Assembly (NCBI RefSeq): GCF_022539315.1
Contig: NC_066326.1
Span: forward strand, 18,368,601-18,432,600
Source: Serinus canaria
Lineage: Eukaryota; Chordata; Aves; Passeriformes; Fringillidae
Direction: 5' to 3'
Length of the DNA stretch: 64,000 nucleotides
The position numbers and the translations under genes were made by a program. Below the pieces are notes generated by a model. That model made no database searches. It saw only the letters and a program-made list of their open reading frames with translations, and was not told the origin of the DNA. Positions within the stretch are counted from its first letter, which is position 1. Every line of letters begins with the position of its first letter. Below are positions 44,477-56,000 of the stretch, piece by piece.

Positions 44477-46642
44477 CATTTGTGTACAGAAAAATTCCCA
44501 CTCTTTGTACCCCAAACCCATCACTTTAAAGGAAATGTGATGGTTTGGGCTGGAGCAGAGTTAATTTCCCCCCTGGAGCTGCTGGGGTGTTGCTTTGCCA
44601 CGTTTCCACTCCCACCTTTGGCTTGAGCTCTTGAATTGTGTTTATCCCAACCCACAGCTTTCCCACTTTTACCCTTCTGCTGGGTAAAAAGTTCTAAAGT
44701 TTTCCCACTTTTACCCTCTGGGTGGGAATGGGTACGGGGCTGAGCTGCCAGCTGGGCTCAAACCACAACAGCCCTTTCTTGGCACCCAAAGTGGGCTCTT
44801 CTGAGGGGATTTTGACCATAATTTTCACAGCATGAAAAACATCTTGTATTCAGGAGTTGTTGCTTAGAGACTGTGAGGTTCCCAGACACTCCATGAATTA
44901 CGTGTGGCAGCTCTGTATCACTGATTCCCCACTCAGGAATATAAATGTGCTCTGGGTGCTGTGCTAGCTTGTGGGGGTTTAAAAAAATCCATAATAAATA
45001 GGAATAGGCATGGAGATATAATTGAGGGTGCAGTGCAATTCTGGCTATTTTATTTAAGCTGAAATGGGGATTTAAAGAAGTCTTTTCACTGCTTTGAATC
45101 TTGAATTGCTCAAATAGATGCTGCTGCACAAAGCATCAGTCCTTGAGCTGTTTTCTCATGGGATTTTCAAGGAGTTGTCATTAACTGTGTGCATCCAGCT
45201 GATCTAAATTCTCTGTAATGCTGCAGCATCCACTCCTGGCACCTCTGAATATCTGATGCCCTTGGCTTGGGAAAGCTTTGCCAGGGGTCTTGAGGGAGAG
45301 GCAGGAAAAGGAAGAGGACTGATTTGTCCATTCCCACCTCAGCCAGGGCAGGCAGCTGAGAGCACAGCCCATCTCTTTAACAGGAGCAAAAGCTCGGGGA
45401 AAACCTGGAATTCCCTTCCTGTGCTGCTAGAGCTGTCACCAGGGAGAGCCTGGAAGTTTCTGAGCCCCACAAATCCTTTTGTTACACCCCAGCACACCAA
45501 CAGCAGTGTCCTGCTGCTGCTGCCGTCTATTGAAACAGTCATGATTTCATTTTTACCCTGCCTTTCTCTGCAGACAATGTCTTCTATCACACACCAAGCC
45601 TCTAAAATGTTTTTTTTACCTGGAGGAGCCCTTTCTCAGACTGGGAGGGGATTGACTGAGTCTGACATTTGCAGAGCCCACACAAAGACCTCATCCTCTC
45701 CCCGTTTGCCCTGTTTTTGCAGTAAGCTGGGGAGAGCTGTCCCAGGGATGATGCCAGGAGGTGTGAGGGTGTCTGGGTTTCATGAACCAAGCCCTGAGAG
45801 CAGTGCCTGGGCTGCAGCAGTGGGAGGAACAGCTCAGCCCTGCCTTCCCTGAGCTCCAGGGTGTGAAATGCTCCCGGCTCTGCCCCAGGAGGACTTGCAG
45901 TAATTCCATTTCTCAGGGGCAGACTAAGGAGGATTGTGACACTCTCTATTCTGTGCTGCTGCCTGGGACAGCAAAGACACTTTTATTTATCCACCAGGAG
46001 ACAGCTGGCTGCATTTCAATTCTTCTGCTGGGTGATGTTATTGTGAAGTGCCTTGAGAGTCTAAGCTGGTGAAAGGCCGGGGATAAATGTAAAACATCCT
46101 GTCCTTTCCTTTCAAATCACTGCAGATTCAGAGGATGGGAGCAGCTCCCTTTAAATCCCACACTTCCAGGGTGAGAAGACTTTTGGAAAATTAGCTTTAA
46201 TTGAGGATTCTGTGAGACAATTGCTCATTAGCACCAGGCATTTTTTAAAAAGAGTAAATGCACATCAGGAAAATCCAAAGGGTGAGCAGCATGAGACACT
46301 AAATTCTACAAAAAAATGTTATCTTAGTGCTGCCTTTGTGCTGTTTCCTTCAAAGCTTTATGTCAATGTTGAGCCTGCATTAATCTCTTTGATAACATTG
46401 TGCAGAGCAAAACTATAATCCCTACATTTCTGTGCATCCACTTGCTACTGACCCAAAATCCATTTCCACAACGTTTTGTTTTTTTTTTACCTTTTGCTCT
46501 CTTTGGATTAAAACCTTTTGAAATGTGATGTGTCACCCTTGACAAACCCTGCTGGACCAAAGCCCTCTTGGTGCTCGTTTTATTTCAGATGGGGATGGTC
46601 AGCACTTCAGGCCCTGCTGCTGAGGATGAGGGAGGGTTTATT
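44477..46642. other. SYN2 intron 2, mostly unique
   Basis: A stretch near 46040-46095 (GAAGTGCCTTGAGAGTC followed by GGTGAAAGGCCGGGGATAAATG) resembles the tail of the ancient CR1-related L3 LINE family found across amniotes. Open frames at 45256-45852 and nearby show no domain. No additional exon is recognised. Confidence 0.45.
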
Positions 46643-46694
46643 TCAGTCTGGTTTATTTCCCCTTGGGAAATCAAGGGGAAATAAACCAAACTGA
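46643..46694 (+). other. Long inverted repeat over the exon 3 branch-point region
   Basis: The left arm is 46643-46665, the loop GGAAAT 46666-46671, and the right arm 46672-46694. The arms are 23 bases with a single mismatch; the core GGTTTATTTCCCCTTG pairs exactly with CAAGGGGAAATAAACC. The right arm ends in CTGA of CTGAC, the best branch-point consensus before the exon 3 acceptor (24 bases separate the arm from the exon). In pre-mRNA this should form a stable hairpin. A role in splicing is inferred. Confidence 0.85.
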
Positions 46695-46718
46695 CTCACA
46701 GGGGTCTTTTCTTCACAG

Positions 46719-46810
46719 GCAGAATTTTCAGAGATCAACTTGATAGCCCATGCTGATGGCAATTATGCAGTTGATATCCAAGTCATTCGAAATGGCACAA
46801 AGGTTGTCAG
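46719..46810 (+). CDS. SYN2: Synapsin II, exon 3 (internal coding exon)
   Basis: This 92-base exon begins in phase 0 and encodes 30 codons, [20 protein letters not shown] followed by [10 protein letters not shown], plus the first two bases (AG) of an arginine codon completed by exon 4. It belongs to the N-terminal subdomain of the synapsin C domain, which folds like an ATP-grasp enzyme and mediates dimerisation. AHADG-YAVD and RNGTKVVR are SYN2-like; SYN1 and SYN3 differ here by memory of the family. The acceptor is TCTTTTCTTCACAG|GC and the donor CAG|GTAAGC, close to consensus. Third positions are AT-leaning (G/C in 11 of 30 codons), in strong contrast to exon 4. A long inverted repeat (46643-46694) lies just upstream and overlaps the best branch-point candidate, CTGAC with its A at 46694. 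Confidence 0.97.
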
Positions 46811-49476
46811 GTAAGCAAAATCTCTGTGGAATGTCAGCAAAAAGCAATTGATTTATTAATGAAGGAAGTCCAGAACAAAGAATACACGGTTGGGAGTTGG
46901 GGATATTGATTTGGGGTTTATGTTTGCTACAGGAGGACCCAAATTTGGTGATTTTGTGCCTGCCAGACTTTCCCAGAATAGCAGAATTCATTCCCACCAT
47001 GGAATATTTTCTATTGAAGCAGACCAAGTCACACCACCCCTCTCAGGGCAGTTCCTGGAATATTTCAGCCTGTTTGACTCATTTTGGTTTAAACACCTCA
47101 CATTTCCCAAGAGCTGTAAAGGATTAAAGGATGATGCCAAGGAAGGCAGGGGAAATTTAACTTTGTTTTTTTTTTTCAGGGAGGACATCAACAGCCTCCT
47201 AAATGTGAGGGGAGAAAACAGAGCAAAGGAAAAAATTGAGGAAGCATTAGGAAAGTTATACCAGCAAAATTATTATATTGGCAAAATTCTCATCAGAACT
47301 CTATGCAATATTTTGTTTAAATTGTGAGAATTGCTCCTGTTTTGGCTGGTGCATTTATGTGTAAGTGAAGTGTAGCAGTTGTTTGGCTGAAAAATTGAAT
47401 TTAAAGGCAGAGCCACACAAGCATGTCCTGGATCTTCATGGGTTGCAGAACATATCTCCAAATAAAAGATTTGAATATTACTCATTCATGTAAACAGACA
47501 AACAAACAAAACCCAAAACAAATAAAAAAACTCCAGGAAAAAAAATTAAAAATAAGTTTATGCTTCAAAATTCCAATTCTTTACTCTCTGGCATGTTTTA
47601 AAAATGTCGCAGTTTAATACAAAAACAGTGATCTTGTGCCAAACCCACAAGATTACTCCCTTAGAAGAGTTGGAGATTTGATTTTTCTTAGAATTGGTGG
47701 AATTTTTTTACCCAGTGCTGGAAGTTTTGGAGCCAAGAAATCTTGATCACTGCTCCCTGGTGGCTTTTCTGTACCATTCCAAAAAGTGTTTTAAAAAGCA
47801 TCAAGGCCAAGTTGCCATCAAAATATGTCAGGAGAAAATGAGGGCTGGGAACCTCCAGAAAATAACACCTCCAGAGATTTGCAGGTCATGGGAAAACTTG
47901 GCAAAAGTGCTGCTGTTTTTAGGAAAAAAAGGAGCTTTGTGTTATCAGATAACTGAGAATGAGATAACAATATGAGAGTTTGATGTGAGATTTGTTTACC
48001 CAAACAGAACTGCCTGAAGCTGAGAATTCCCCCTCAAGTCTGGAGATGTGGCTTGTGCAGGTGCAGCCAGGATGGGAGAGAACTCTCTGTTTCTGTGATA
48101 ATTGGAGATATTTGTTGTCAATAATAACTAATTATTAGGCCCAAAGTGACCTTGTATCACAGAAATCAGCAAATTAGTAGCTAGAAAAATCATAGAAATT
48201 TCAGTGACAAAATTTGGCTGGTTTGGTTTAGTTTAGGAGGGAAAAAATATTTAACAGGAGCTGACTTGTTTGGTTTTTGTGAATGAAAATCCTACCACGA
48301 AAAATTGTATTTTCTGCAGCACAATGCTGAGATTTTTTGGATTTTGATGCTTGAGCCACAATTAGAATTTTCCTCCTGGCCTCCCCCTGGATGCAGTCAC
48401 TCCATCCAGCATGAACACAGAGCTAGAACAGTTCTGGGAATGTTTCATATTCCTTTGAGGAGCTTTTGCAAAGCAAACTGGATTTCTTTATTTTTAATTT
48501 TTAAAAAGTACATCCCCTCCATTCCCCAATTCTTCCATTAAATTGGTCTTTGAGAGGACACTTTCTGTTCTTTTATTTGAAACCACAGAGCTGTCTGGGA
48601 TGTGTTATCCCCCTTATTTTGGTAAATAAAAGTTGCCTCTTCCTTTCACTGAGGAGTCTGCAATTTTAATGAGGGCATGTGGGAACTGGAAAAACAGAAA
48701 CCTCTACAGACACTGAAGAGTTTGATTTATAACCTGAGAAAAACTTAAATTAATATAAAAATAAAATTTAAAAAAATTAAACAAAAAAATCATAAACTTA
48801 TGTTTCTATAATTGCAAGAAAAAACATAGCTCAAGTGAGTCAAACACTACGTTAATAAAATGAAAATTTTATTAAACTATAATAATAAAAGTGAAGATTT
48901 TATAATGAAAGGGTGTGGCTGTATAGAATATGCTAAAAATTTAAAAATTATAATAGAAACATATATATATATATAAAATAAATATAACAAAAACCTATTA
49001 AAGAAAAATATCCACAGTACAACAAAATTAAATAAAACTCAATAAGTCAGAAAAACAAGATAAACCTTACAGCAACTATCTAATAAGTTAAAAAGTTATA
49101 TATTACCTTATGACAAAAAACTTGTAACTACTCCTAAACTATTACCAGCTAAAATTAAACTAAAATATTTCTTTGAACAATAAATCCTCCTTAACCCAAA
49201 AATAATCCCATCCCTTCATTAATAACAGTGATAAAGGCATCATTAATTCTCTAAGTATTACATTCATGCTGGGCCAGTAAATTGGATTTGCATGTTCCAG
49301 ACTCTTGAAACTTTGATCACAGCATCTCAGGGCTGTGCTGCAGATATTTTTCAGGATTTCTGTACAGGTTTTGCTCACTGAGCTTCAGTGCCATTTTGAC
49401 AACTCTTGACAGAAAATCCTTAATGTTGCTTTTGCCAAATCCTGCAGGTTTGGGGTTTTTATTTATTTTTACAGTG
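46811..49476. other. SYN2 intron 3, 5' part
   Basis: No gene-like signal. The part 48740-49150 is A-rich low-complexity sequence with a TA run (48962-48976). A few open frames run in from exon 3 or are random. Confidence 0.5.
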
Positions 49477-49640
49477 GTAAAACACTGGCACAGGGTGCCC
49501 AGAGCAGCTGGGGCTGCCCCTGGATTCCTGGCAGTGCCCAAGGCCAGGCTGGACAGGGCTGGGAGCAGCCTAGATGTATTTCACTAGAAAATAAATGAGC
49601 TTTAAAAGTTCTCTTCCAACCCAAACACTGCTGTGATTTG
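49477..49640 (+). mobile_element. CR1 LINE, truncated 3' end
   Basis: CACTGGCACAGGGTGCCCAG, AGCAGCTGGGGCTGCCCCTG, AAGGCCAGGCTGGACAGGGC and CTCTTCCAACCCAAACACTG follow in the order seen in avian CR1 3' ends. The copy is sense-oriented and 5'-truncated. Confidence 0.9.
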
Positions 49641-49666
49641 AAATTTAAGAACTGCTAAAGCAAATC

Positions 49667-49701
49667 TTAAAATCCATGTTAAATTTTAGCATGGATTTTA
49701 A
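49667..49701. repeat. Small inverted repeat (12-bp arms, 11-base loop)
   Basis: TTAAAATCCATG and CATGGATTTTAA are exact reverse complements separated by TTAAATTTTAG. It lies just after the CR1 end. No function is assigned. Confidence 0.85.
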
Positions 49702-50554
49702 TTGTATTGCTGTTTTTTATTCTACCAGACCGAGAGTTCTGAATGATTTTGCAATCTTCAGAGTGTCTCACTCCAGTAAACAGCTTGTATTTATTCAAGG
49801 CATGTAAATAATTTCACCAATTTACTAGGCTAATTTAATTTACCCTGCAGTTACACCTCTTTTAGGAAGTTGAAATCTTCAGGACAGTCTGGGCTTTGCT
49901 CCCCTACAAAATTGGAATGCAGAAAAGACTCTTTCAACCATCAAATTCGGGAGTGAATTGCCCCTGTTCTGGAGGCTCTGGCCTGTTGGTTTGTGTTTTC
50001 TGTTTTCCAAAACCTTCTCCAGGGACAAAATGTCCGGGTTGGAGTAAGGTGAAGATGGTGTCAGACTGCTGGCAAAGGTGCAGGGTGCTAGTCAGGGAAC
50101 CACAGGGAGCAGCAGGGGAGATGCTGGTCAGATACCAGAGAGAAAAGGGGCAAATGCAGCTGTGAGTCAAAAATTTCATTTTTTTGATCAAGTCTGTTGA
50201 TCAAAAGTTCAGTGTTGATGCTTTCTGTTGTGGTCTGATTCCATTTGTCAGCAATGTGGCTGCTTCATCCCTTACAATCCTTAAAACAGCCTGACAATAA
50301 CTGTGGGAGAAAAGAAAAAATTAAAATTGTTCCCCAAAAGCCCAAGTTTGTGGCAGAGGACTTTGCCTACTTTAGTTTAGCTTGTCACTGCTCAGAAACT
50401 GGAGACCAAGGACATACCCAGAGGTTATAGGTGTGATTTCTCTGTCAGCAGGAGAACAACCTGAAATCCATGATAATTTCTCTCTTCTCCTAATAGAACC
50501 CCAATAATATTGAGGGGAGGCTGAACAGACTAAGGGTGTTGCAGATTTTCATGA
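49702..50554. other. SYN2 intron 3, middle part
   Basis: Unique-looking sequence between the CR1 copy and the large pyrimidine-rich array. No exon or RNA gene is seen. Confidence 0.5.
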
Positions 50555-52405
50555 AGCCATCATGGCTCTTTCCATCTTTTATAATTTCCCTTTGGTTTGA
50601 GTGTTTTCATGGACCCAATCATGGCTCTTTCCATCTTTTATCATTTCCCTTTGGTTTGAGTGGTTTTGATGGAGCCCATCATGGTTCTTTCCATATTTTT
50701 TTCCCTTTGGTTTGAGTGTTTTCCATGAAGATATCATGGCTCTTTCCACCTTTTGTCATTTCCCTTTCGTTTATTGTTCTCTTTGAAGCCATCATGGTTC
50801 TTTTCATTTTTTCCCTTTGGTTTGAGTGTTTTCCATGAAGCCATCATGGTTCTTTCCATATTTTACTTTGGTCTGAGTGTTTTTCATGGAGCCATCATGG
50901 CTCTTTCCATTTTTTATCATTTCCCTTTTGTTTGAGTGTTTTCATGGACCCAATCATGGTTCTTTGCATCTTTTATCATAACCTTTTGGTTTAGTCTTTT
51001 CTTTGAAGCCATCATGGCTCTTTCAATTTTTTGCCTCTGGTTTGAGTGTTTTCCATGAAGCCATCATGGCTCTTTCCATTTTTTATCATTTCCCTTTTGT
51101 TTGAGTGTTTTCATGGACCCAATCATGGTTCTTTCCATGTTTTTACTTTGGTTTGAGTGTTTTTCATGGACCCAATCATGGCTCTTTCCATCTTTTGTCA
51201 TTTCCCTTTGGTTTAGTCTTTTCTTTGAAGCCATCATGGCTCTTTCCATTTTTTCACCTTGGTTTGAGTGTTCTTCATGGAACTATCATGGCTCTTTCCA
51301 TCCTTTGTCATTTCCCTTTTGTTTGAGTGTTTTCATGGACCCAATCATGGCTCTTTCCACCTTTTATCATTTCCCGTCAGTTTGAGTGTTTTCCATGAAG
51401 CCATCATGGCTCTTTCCATCTTTTGTCATTTCCGTTTAGTTTATTGTCTTCCATGAAGCCATCATGGCTCTTTCCATTTTTACCCTTTGGTTTGAGTGTT
51501 TGCCATGGAGCCATCATGGCTCTTTCCATCTTTTATCAATTCCCTCTGGTTTGAGTGTTTTCCATGAAGCCACCATGGCTCTTTCCATATTTTTACTTTG
51601 GTTTGAGTGTTTTTCATGGAGCCATCATGGCTCTTTCCATCTTTTATCATTTCCCTTTTGTTTGAGTGTTTTCCTTGAAGCCATCATGGCTCTTTCCATA
51701 TTTTGGTTTGAGTGTTTTTCATGGAGCCATCATGACTATTTCCATATTTTCACCTTGATTTGAGTGTTTTTCATGAAGCCCCATGGCTCTTTCCATCTTT
51801 TATAATTCCCCTTTGATTTAGTGTTCTCCTTGAAGCCATCATGGCTCTTTCCATTTTTTCCCTTTGGTTTGAGTGTTTCTCATGAAACCATCATGGCTCT
51901 TTCCATCTTTTGTCATTTTGCTTTGATTTAGTGTTTTTCATGGAGCCTATCATGGCTCTTTCCATATTTTTTTTCCTTTGGTTTGAGTGTTTTCCATGAA
52001 GCCATCATGGCTCTTTCCACCTTTTGTCATTTCTGTTTAGTTTCTTGTTTTCTTTGAAGCCATCATGGCACTTTCCATTTTGTCCCTTTGGTTCGAGTGT
52101 TCTTCATGAAACCATCATGGCTCCTTCAATCTTTTACCATTTCCTTTTGGTTTGAGTGTTTTCCATGAAGCCACCATGGCTCTTTCCATATTTTTACTTT
52201 GGTTTGGGTGTTTTTCATGGAGCCATCATGGCTCTTTCCACCTTTTGTCATTTCCCTTCGATTTGAGTGTTTTTCATGAAACCATCATGGCTCTTTCCAT
52301 CTTTTATAATTTCCCTTTGATTTAGTGTTTTCATGGGGCCATCATGGTTCTTTCCATCTTTTATCATTCCCCTTTGGTTTGAGTGATTTTCATTAAACCA
52401 CCATG
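50555..52405. repeat. Pyrimidine-rich minisatellite, unit about 55 bp, about 34 units
   Basis: The unit reads CATCATGGCTCTTTCCATCT, TTTATCATTTCCCTTTGGTT, TGAGTGTTTTCCATGAAGC. Two main sub-forms occur: one with a TTTT(A/G)TCATTTCCC segment and a shorter one with ATTTTTACTTTGG. Variants CATGGACCCAATCATGG and CATGGAGCCATCATGG are scattered. The sense strand is T-rich, with repeated CUCUUU and UCUUUU motifs in the transcript. The array ends about 150 bases before exon 4. Predicted peptides across it are by-products. Confidence 0.95.
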
Positions 52406-52557
52406 GCTCTCCCTAACTTTTATCATTCCCCTTTGGTTCCCATACTCTTCCAGCCCTTCCCTTCTCCCCCACCAGCCATTTCCCCCCCTGCAATTTTCGC
52501 TGTCGAAGGAGAACGCCTTTGCTGGAGGGTTGCCATGACGACGGGTGTTTTTGGCAG

Positions 52558-52714
52558 GTCGTTCCGGCCCGACTTCGTGCTGGTGCGGCAGCACTCCTAC
52601 AGCATGGCGGAGAACGAGGACTTCCGCAACCTGATCATCGGCATGCAGTACGCCGGCGTGCCCAGCGTCAACTCCCTCGAGTCCATCTACAACTTCTGCG
52701 ACAAGCCCTGGGTG
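52558..52714 (+). CDS. SYN2: Synapsin II, exon 4 (internal coding exon)
   Basis: This 157-base exon supplies the last base of the split arginine codon (AG|G) and then 52 codons running from [20 protein letters not shown] through [20 protein letters not shown] to [29 protein letters not shown] and [14 protein letters not shown] are hallmark synapsin C-domain segments, and the MAENEDFR version is typical of SYN2. The donor G|GTGAGT is strong. The acceptor TGTTTTTGGCAG|GT has a short tract interrupted by purines. The exon ends in phase 0, so FAQ... of the next exon should follow beyond the window. The exon is not a multiple of three, so skipping it would shift the frame. Every one of the 52 third positions is G or C, and about 15 CpGs fall in 157 bases, unlike exons 2 and 3. 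A T-rich minisatellite ends about 150 bases upstream, and a young dispersed repeat begins 42 bases downstream. Confidence 0.97.
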
Positions 52715-52755
52715 GTGAGTGCTGCTGCTGCTGCCTCTGGGGAGCCTCTGGGGAG

Positions 52756-53024
52756 CCCAGAGCAGAGGCAGGTTCAGAGAATAGAGTGGGGATTGGTTCA
52801 AGCCTTCAGCAGGCCCAGCTGGGGCAGCCACAGCCCCCAGAGGCTGCACCCGAGGTGGGCGATGGGCACGAGTTTGTCACACAGGGATCAGTTTGGGCAG
52901 TCACAGAGCAGGGCTTAATGCTCCAATTCCAGCTGCAGGCAATGAAGGCATTCACCCCCTGTTTGCTCCCCCCAAAACTCACTTTTATTTATACTTTTTG
53001 GGGCCTGAGGCAGTGAGGTGTCCT
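52756..53024. repeat. 269-bp near-identical dispersed repeat, copy 2, just after exon 4
   Basis: Identical to 16139-16407 except for one base. It begins 42 bases after the exon 4 donor, directly after an 11-base tandem duplication (CCTCTGGGGAG twice). Lower-grade similarity to copy 1 continues to about 53150, including GAGTTTT(A)AAGTTATACC and GAAAAACATAAAAGCTAAAT. The LTR promoter/polyA-like half present next to copy 1 is missing here. Confidence 0.93.
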
Positions 53025-56000
53025 TGAGTTCCAGGCCCAGAGAGGAATTGTGTGTGACCAAAACCTGACAGTAACCAGCACTCTGTATGGAGTTTTAAAG
53101 TTATACCCTGCTGCAGTACAGGATTTGAAAAACATAAAAGCTAAATCCTAAGCTGGATTTGAAAACATAAAACCTAAATCACAGCACCCAGACATTTCCT
53201 GGGCCTGGCATTTCAGCTGCTGCAATGCAGGTTTCACTCCCCTTCATGAACGTTGATTATCAAACTTCCCTCGCTGAGCAATGAAACAGTGGAAGGATTA
53301 AAAACCAAACTAAGATAGTTCCATAGTTTTTTTTTTCAAAGAGCCATTGTGGGGGCAGAGAGGAAAAATCTTTGTAGTGCAAGTAGAGAAATAAGAGAGG
53401 CATCCACCGGAATGCCTCCCCACTGCTAACACGCTTCCTCAAGTGAGGAAAGAGTGTTTATTCACAATTTGTCTGGGAAAAGCAAGCTGAGAATATTTCT
53501 CATATTTGTGGTTTTGAACATAATTTGAACAGGCTCTAGCCAGAGTTTTCCTCATTCCTGTGAAATTTTTGGGGCTGTGCTTTGGCAAGGCCATGTGAAG
53601 GGACTCGTTTCCTCATTTGAAAGCCCTTTTCATAGCCCTGTGCCTCTGCGGTGGGCTTGGTCCTTTCAGCTCCCCCCAGAGCACTGAGGCACCCTGGAGA
53701 GCCCCTGATCTTTGCCAGTTCCAGTGGAGGAGCCAATGCTGTTTTTCTTGACAAGTTCTGTAGAGATGGAGGTGGAATTTGGTGATCATTTGGTTCATGA
53801 AGAATTAAACATTAGCAGCAACAAGGCAAAGTGTGCTGCTGTAAAAGGTGCTGGGCCACGGTGCTGTCCCTGCTCCTACAATTCCACTGCCCAACAGCTA
53901 AAACAACTTTTAAAAAATCCCACTTCTCAAAAACAGCCAAAACTTCATTTTTCCCTCTGGTATCCGGGTAAGAAAAGAACAGTTGTCAATATTTCTCACA
54001 CTGCAGGGAAGTTTTACAACAACACTTTTTATTGCCTTGAAGATGTTAATTTTTTAATACTTCCTATGAAAATCCCTCCAAACAATTGTCAGCAGTTTTT
54101 AACATATACCTCTTGCAGCTCACTTTATTATCCTTTTATGCTGCAGTAAACTGTGCAAGGGGGGGGGGATAAATAATTGATAGAGCATTTACAACTTCTC
54201 ATTGCACACTGTGCATTGCTGAATTCATTATTTTAGTGCACCACATCTTCCAGCTGTGTGGCATTTCCCAGTGCTTTGATTCACTGGGTGCAAGAAAGCT
54301 GGGTGGGGAGGCAAAGCAGTAGCATTTCTATAAGCAATAAAAAGTCAGGAATGATTCCTCCTTACAGACTGCCATATCTGTGTTTTTATCACTCTATCAC
54401 TGCCCTACAGGTGGGTCCTAGTGAGGAGTGTGAGCTTTTAGTGTGAGCACTGAAATAATTTCTGTACAAACACCAAAGGCTTTGTTTGACTTTTTAACCT
54501 GAATATCCAGCCTTGTGCTGGTGGTGGTGCTGGGAGATGTAGAGACCTCTATGTACATCCCAGAGCAGCACAAAATCCTCATCAGCTGTGGGAGAGGACA
54601 TCAGAGGAAGAACTCATGGCCCATGGGGGGATTTTGGGATGTCCTTTGAGGGGTCAGGAGCTGGACTTCAATGCCCATTGTGGATTGCTTCCAACTCAGG
54701 ATATCCTGGCCATTCCAGAACAGATATCCTGAGGGGTAAAAATCCCTTAACTCAGCCAACTTCATGGATGCTCAGATGTTGCAGCAGAATCCAGGCCCTG
54801 TTGGTTTTACCAACACCATCATTTGCCTTGTTTGGTTGGACCAATCTGGTGTGTGCTCCCTGCCTGGGTGACATCCCTGCTGAAAGCTGTGGTGGGTGCC
54901 TGGGAATGCAATCCTCAGTCTGCTAAAACTGAGGATAAAAACCACTGTGCCCCTCCATGGCCACAGACATGCTTGGATTTGGCATCAATTAATCAATTTG
55001 GCATCAATTAACCCCATCTTGAGTGCATGGCAGGGAATTCTTCCTGCACAATCCCTTTGTCAACACCAGTGCCCTGATATTTCTGTGGAAGTTCTCTCTA
55101 CAAACATTTCAAGTGCAAAAGCCCCGTGGAAAAAGGAGAAGCAGAACGCTACAAAAAGCCATAAGTAACAATCTTTATTAATTCATGAGAAATGGATTGA
55201 CTTTCCTGCAGGAAAAATGTGGAGTGGCAGAAGGGAATTCCAGCTTTGATAACAGCAGGGGGGGAAAAGGGGGTGTGCAGTGGAATGGGCCTTAAAAGGA
55301 TGGGAAATTATTGAGTCAGCCACGGGCAATGAGCCTCCCTTGTACCAGAGCTAAAGTGGGAGTAGAGTAGATCTGAAGGAGGGGAAGTCAGGGAGGTGAG
55401 ACTGGTCATGAAAGGGCTCTCAGATAAAATGGAGCTGGAACTCAGTGTACAAGGTCTGTGGGCTTTAAATTGCTGCTCTTCACCGTGCCAGGTGCTTGGT
55501 GTGTCAGGAGCACCCAGCTCCATGTGCAGAACATCTTTTCAGCTCTGAGGGCACATTCACTCTCTGTGCCACAACCTGCAGCACCTGCCCTTCATTTTGC
55601 AGGAGAGCTCTTTTTGTACTCTGGCTTTCTGTGCCCTTGCCAATAGGCAGGGAACAAATTTGTGCTTGATCTGAGGTGCATTGTTGAAAGGTGGGGTGTG
55701 GGGGGACACCTCCAGGAATGAACTGAGAGCAGGAATTAAAGCTCGTGCTCCCTGGTGCCAGGGCATGCACAGCTCCTCCAAGTGCACTGCAGGAGCTCAG
55801 AGCACTGCAGAGCCCTGTGAGAAGCTGGGCTGTGAGCAGCCAGGTGGAAGGGAAGGTTGGAATGAGTGTGTGTGCTGAGATGTTCGTGCTCTGAAACGCG
55901 TCCAGAGCGTGGGGCTGTTACAGCACCCGGGTTATTTCACTTCTGTGGCAACACTTAGCACTTAGCTCATGGAAAATTCATGGATTTCACTTCAGTGCTA

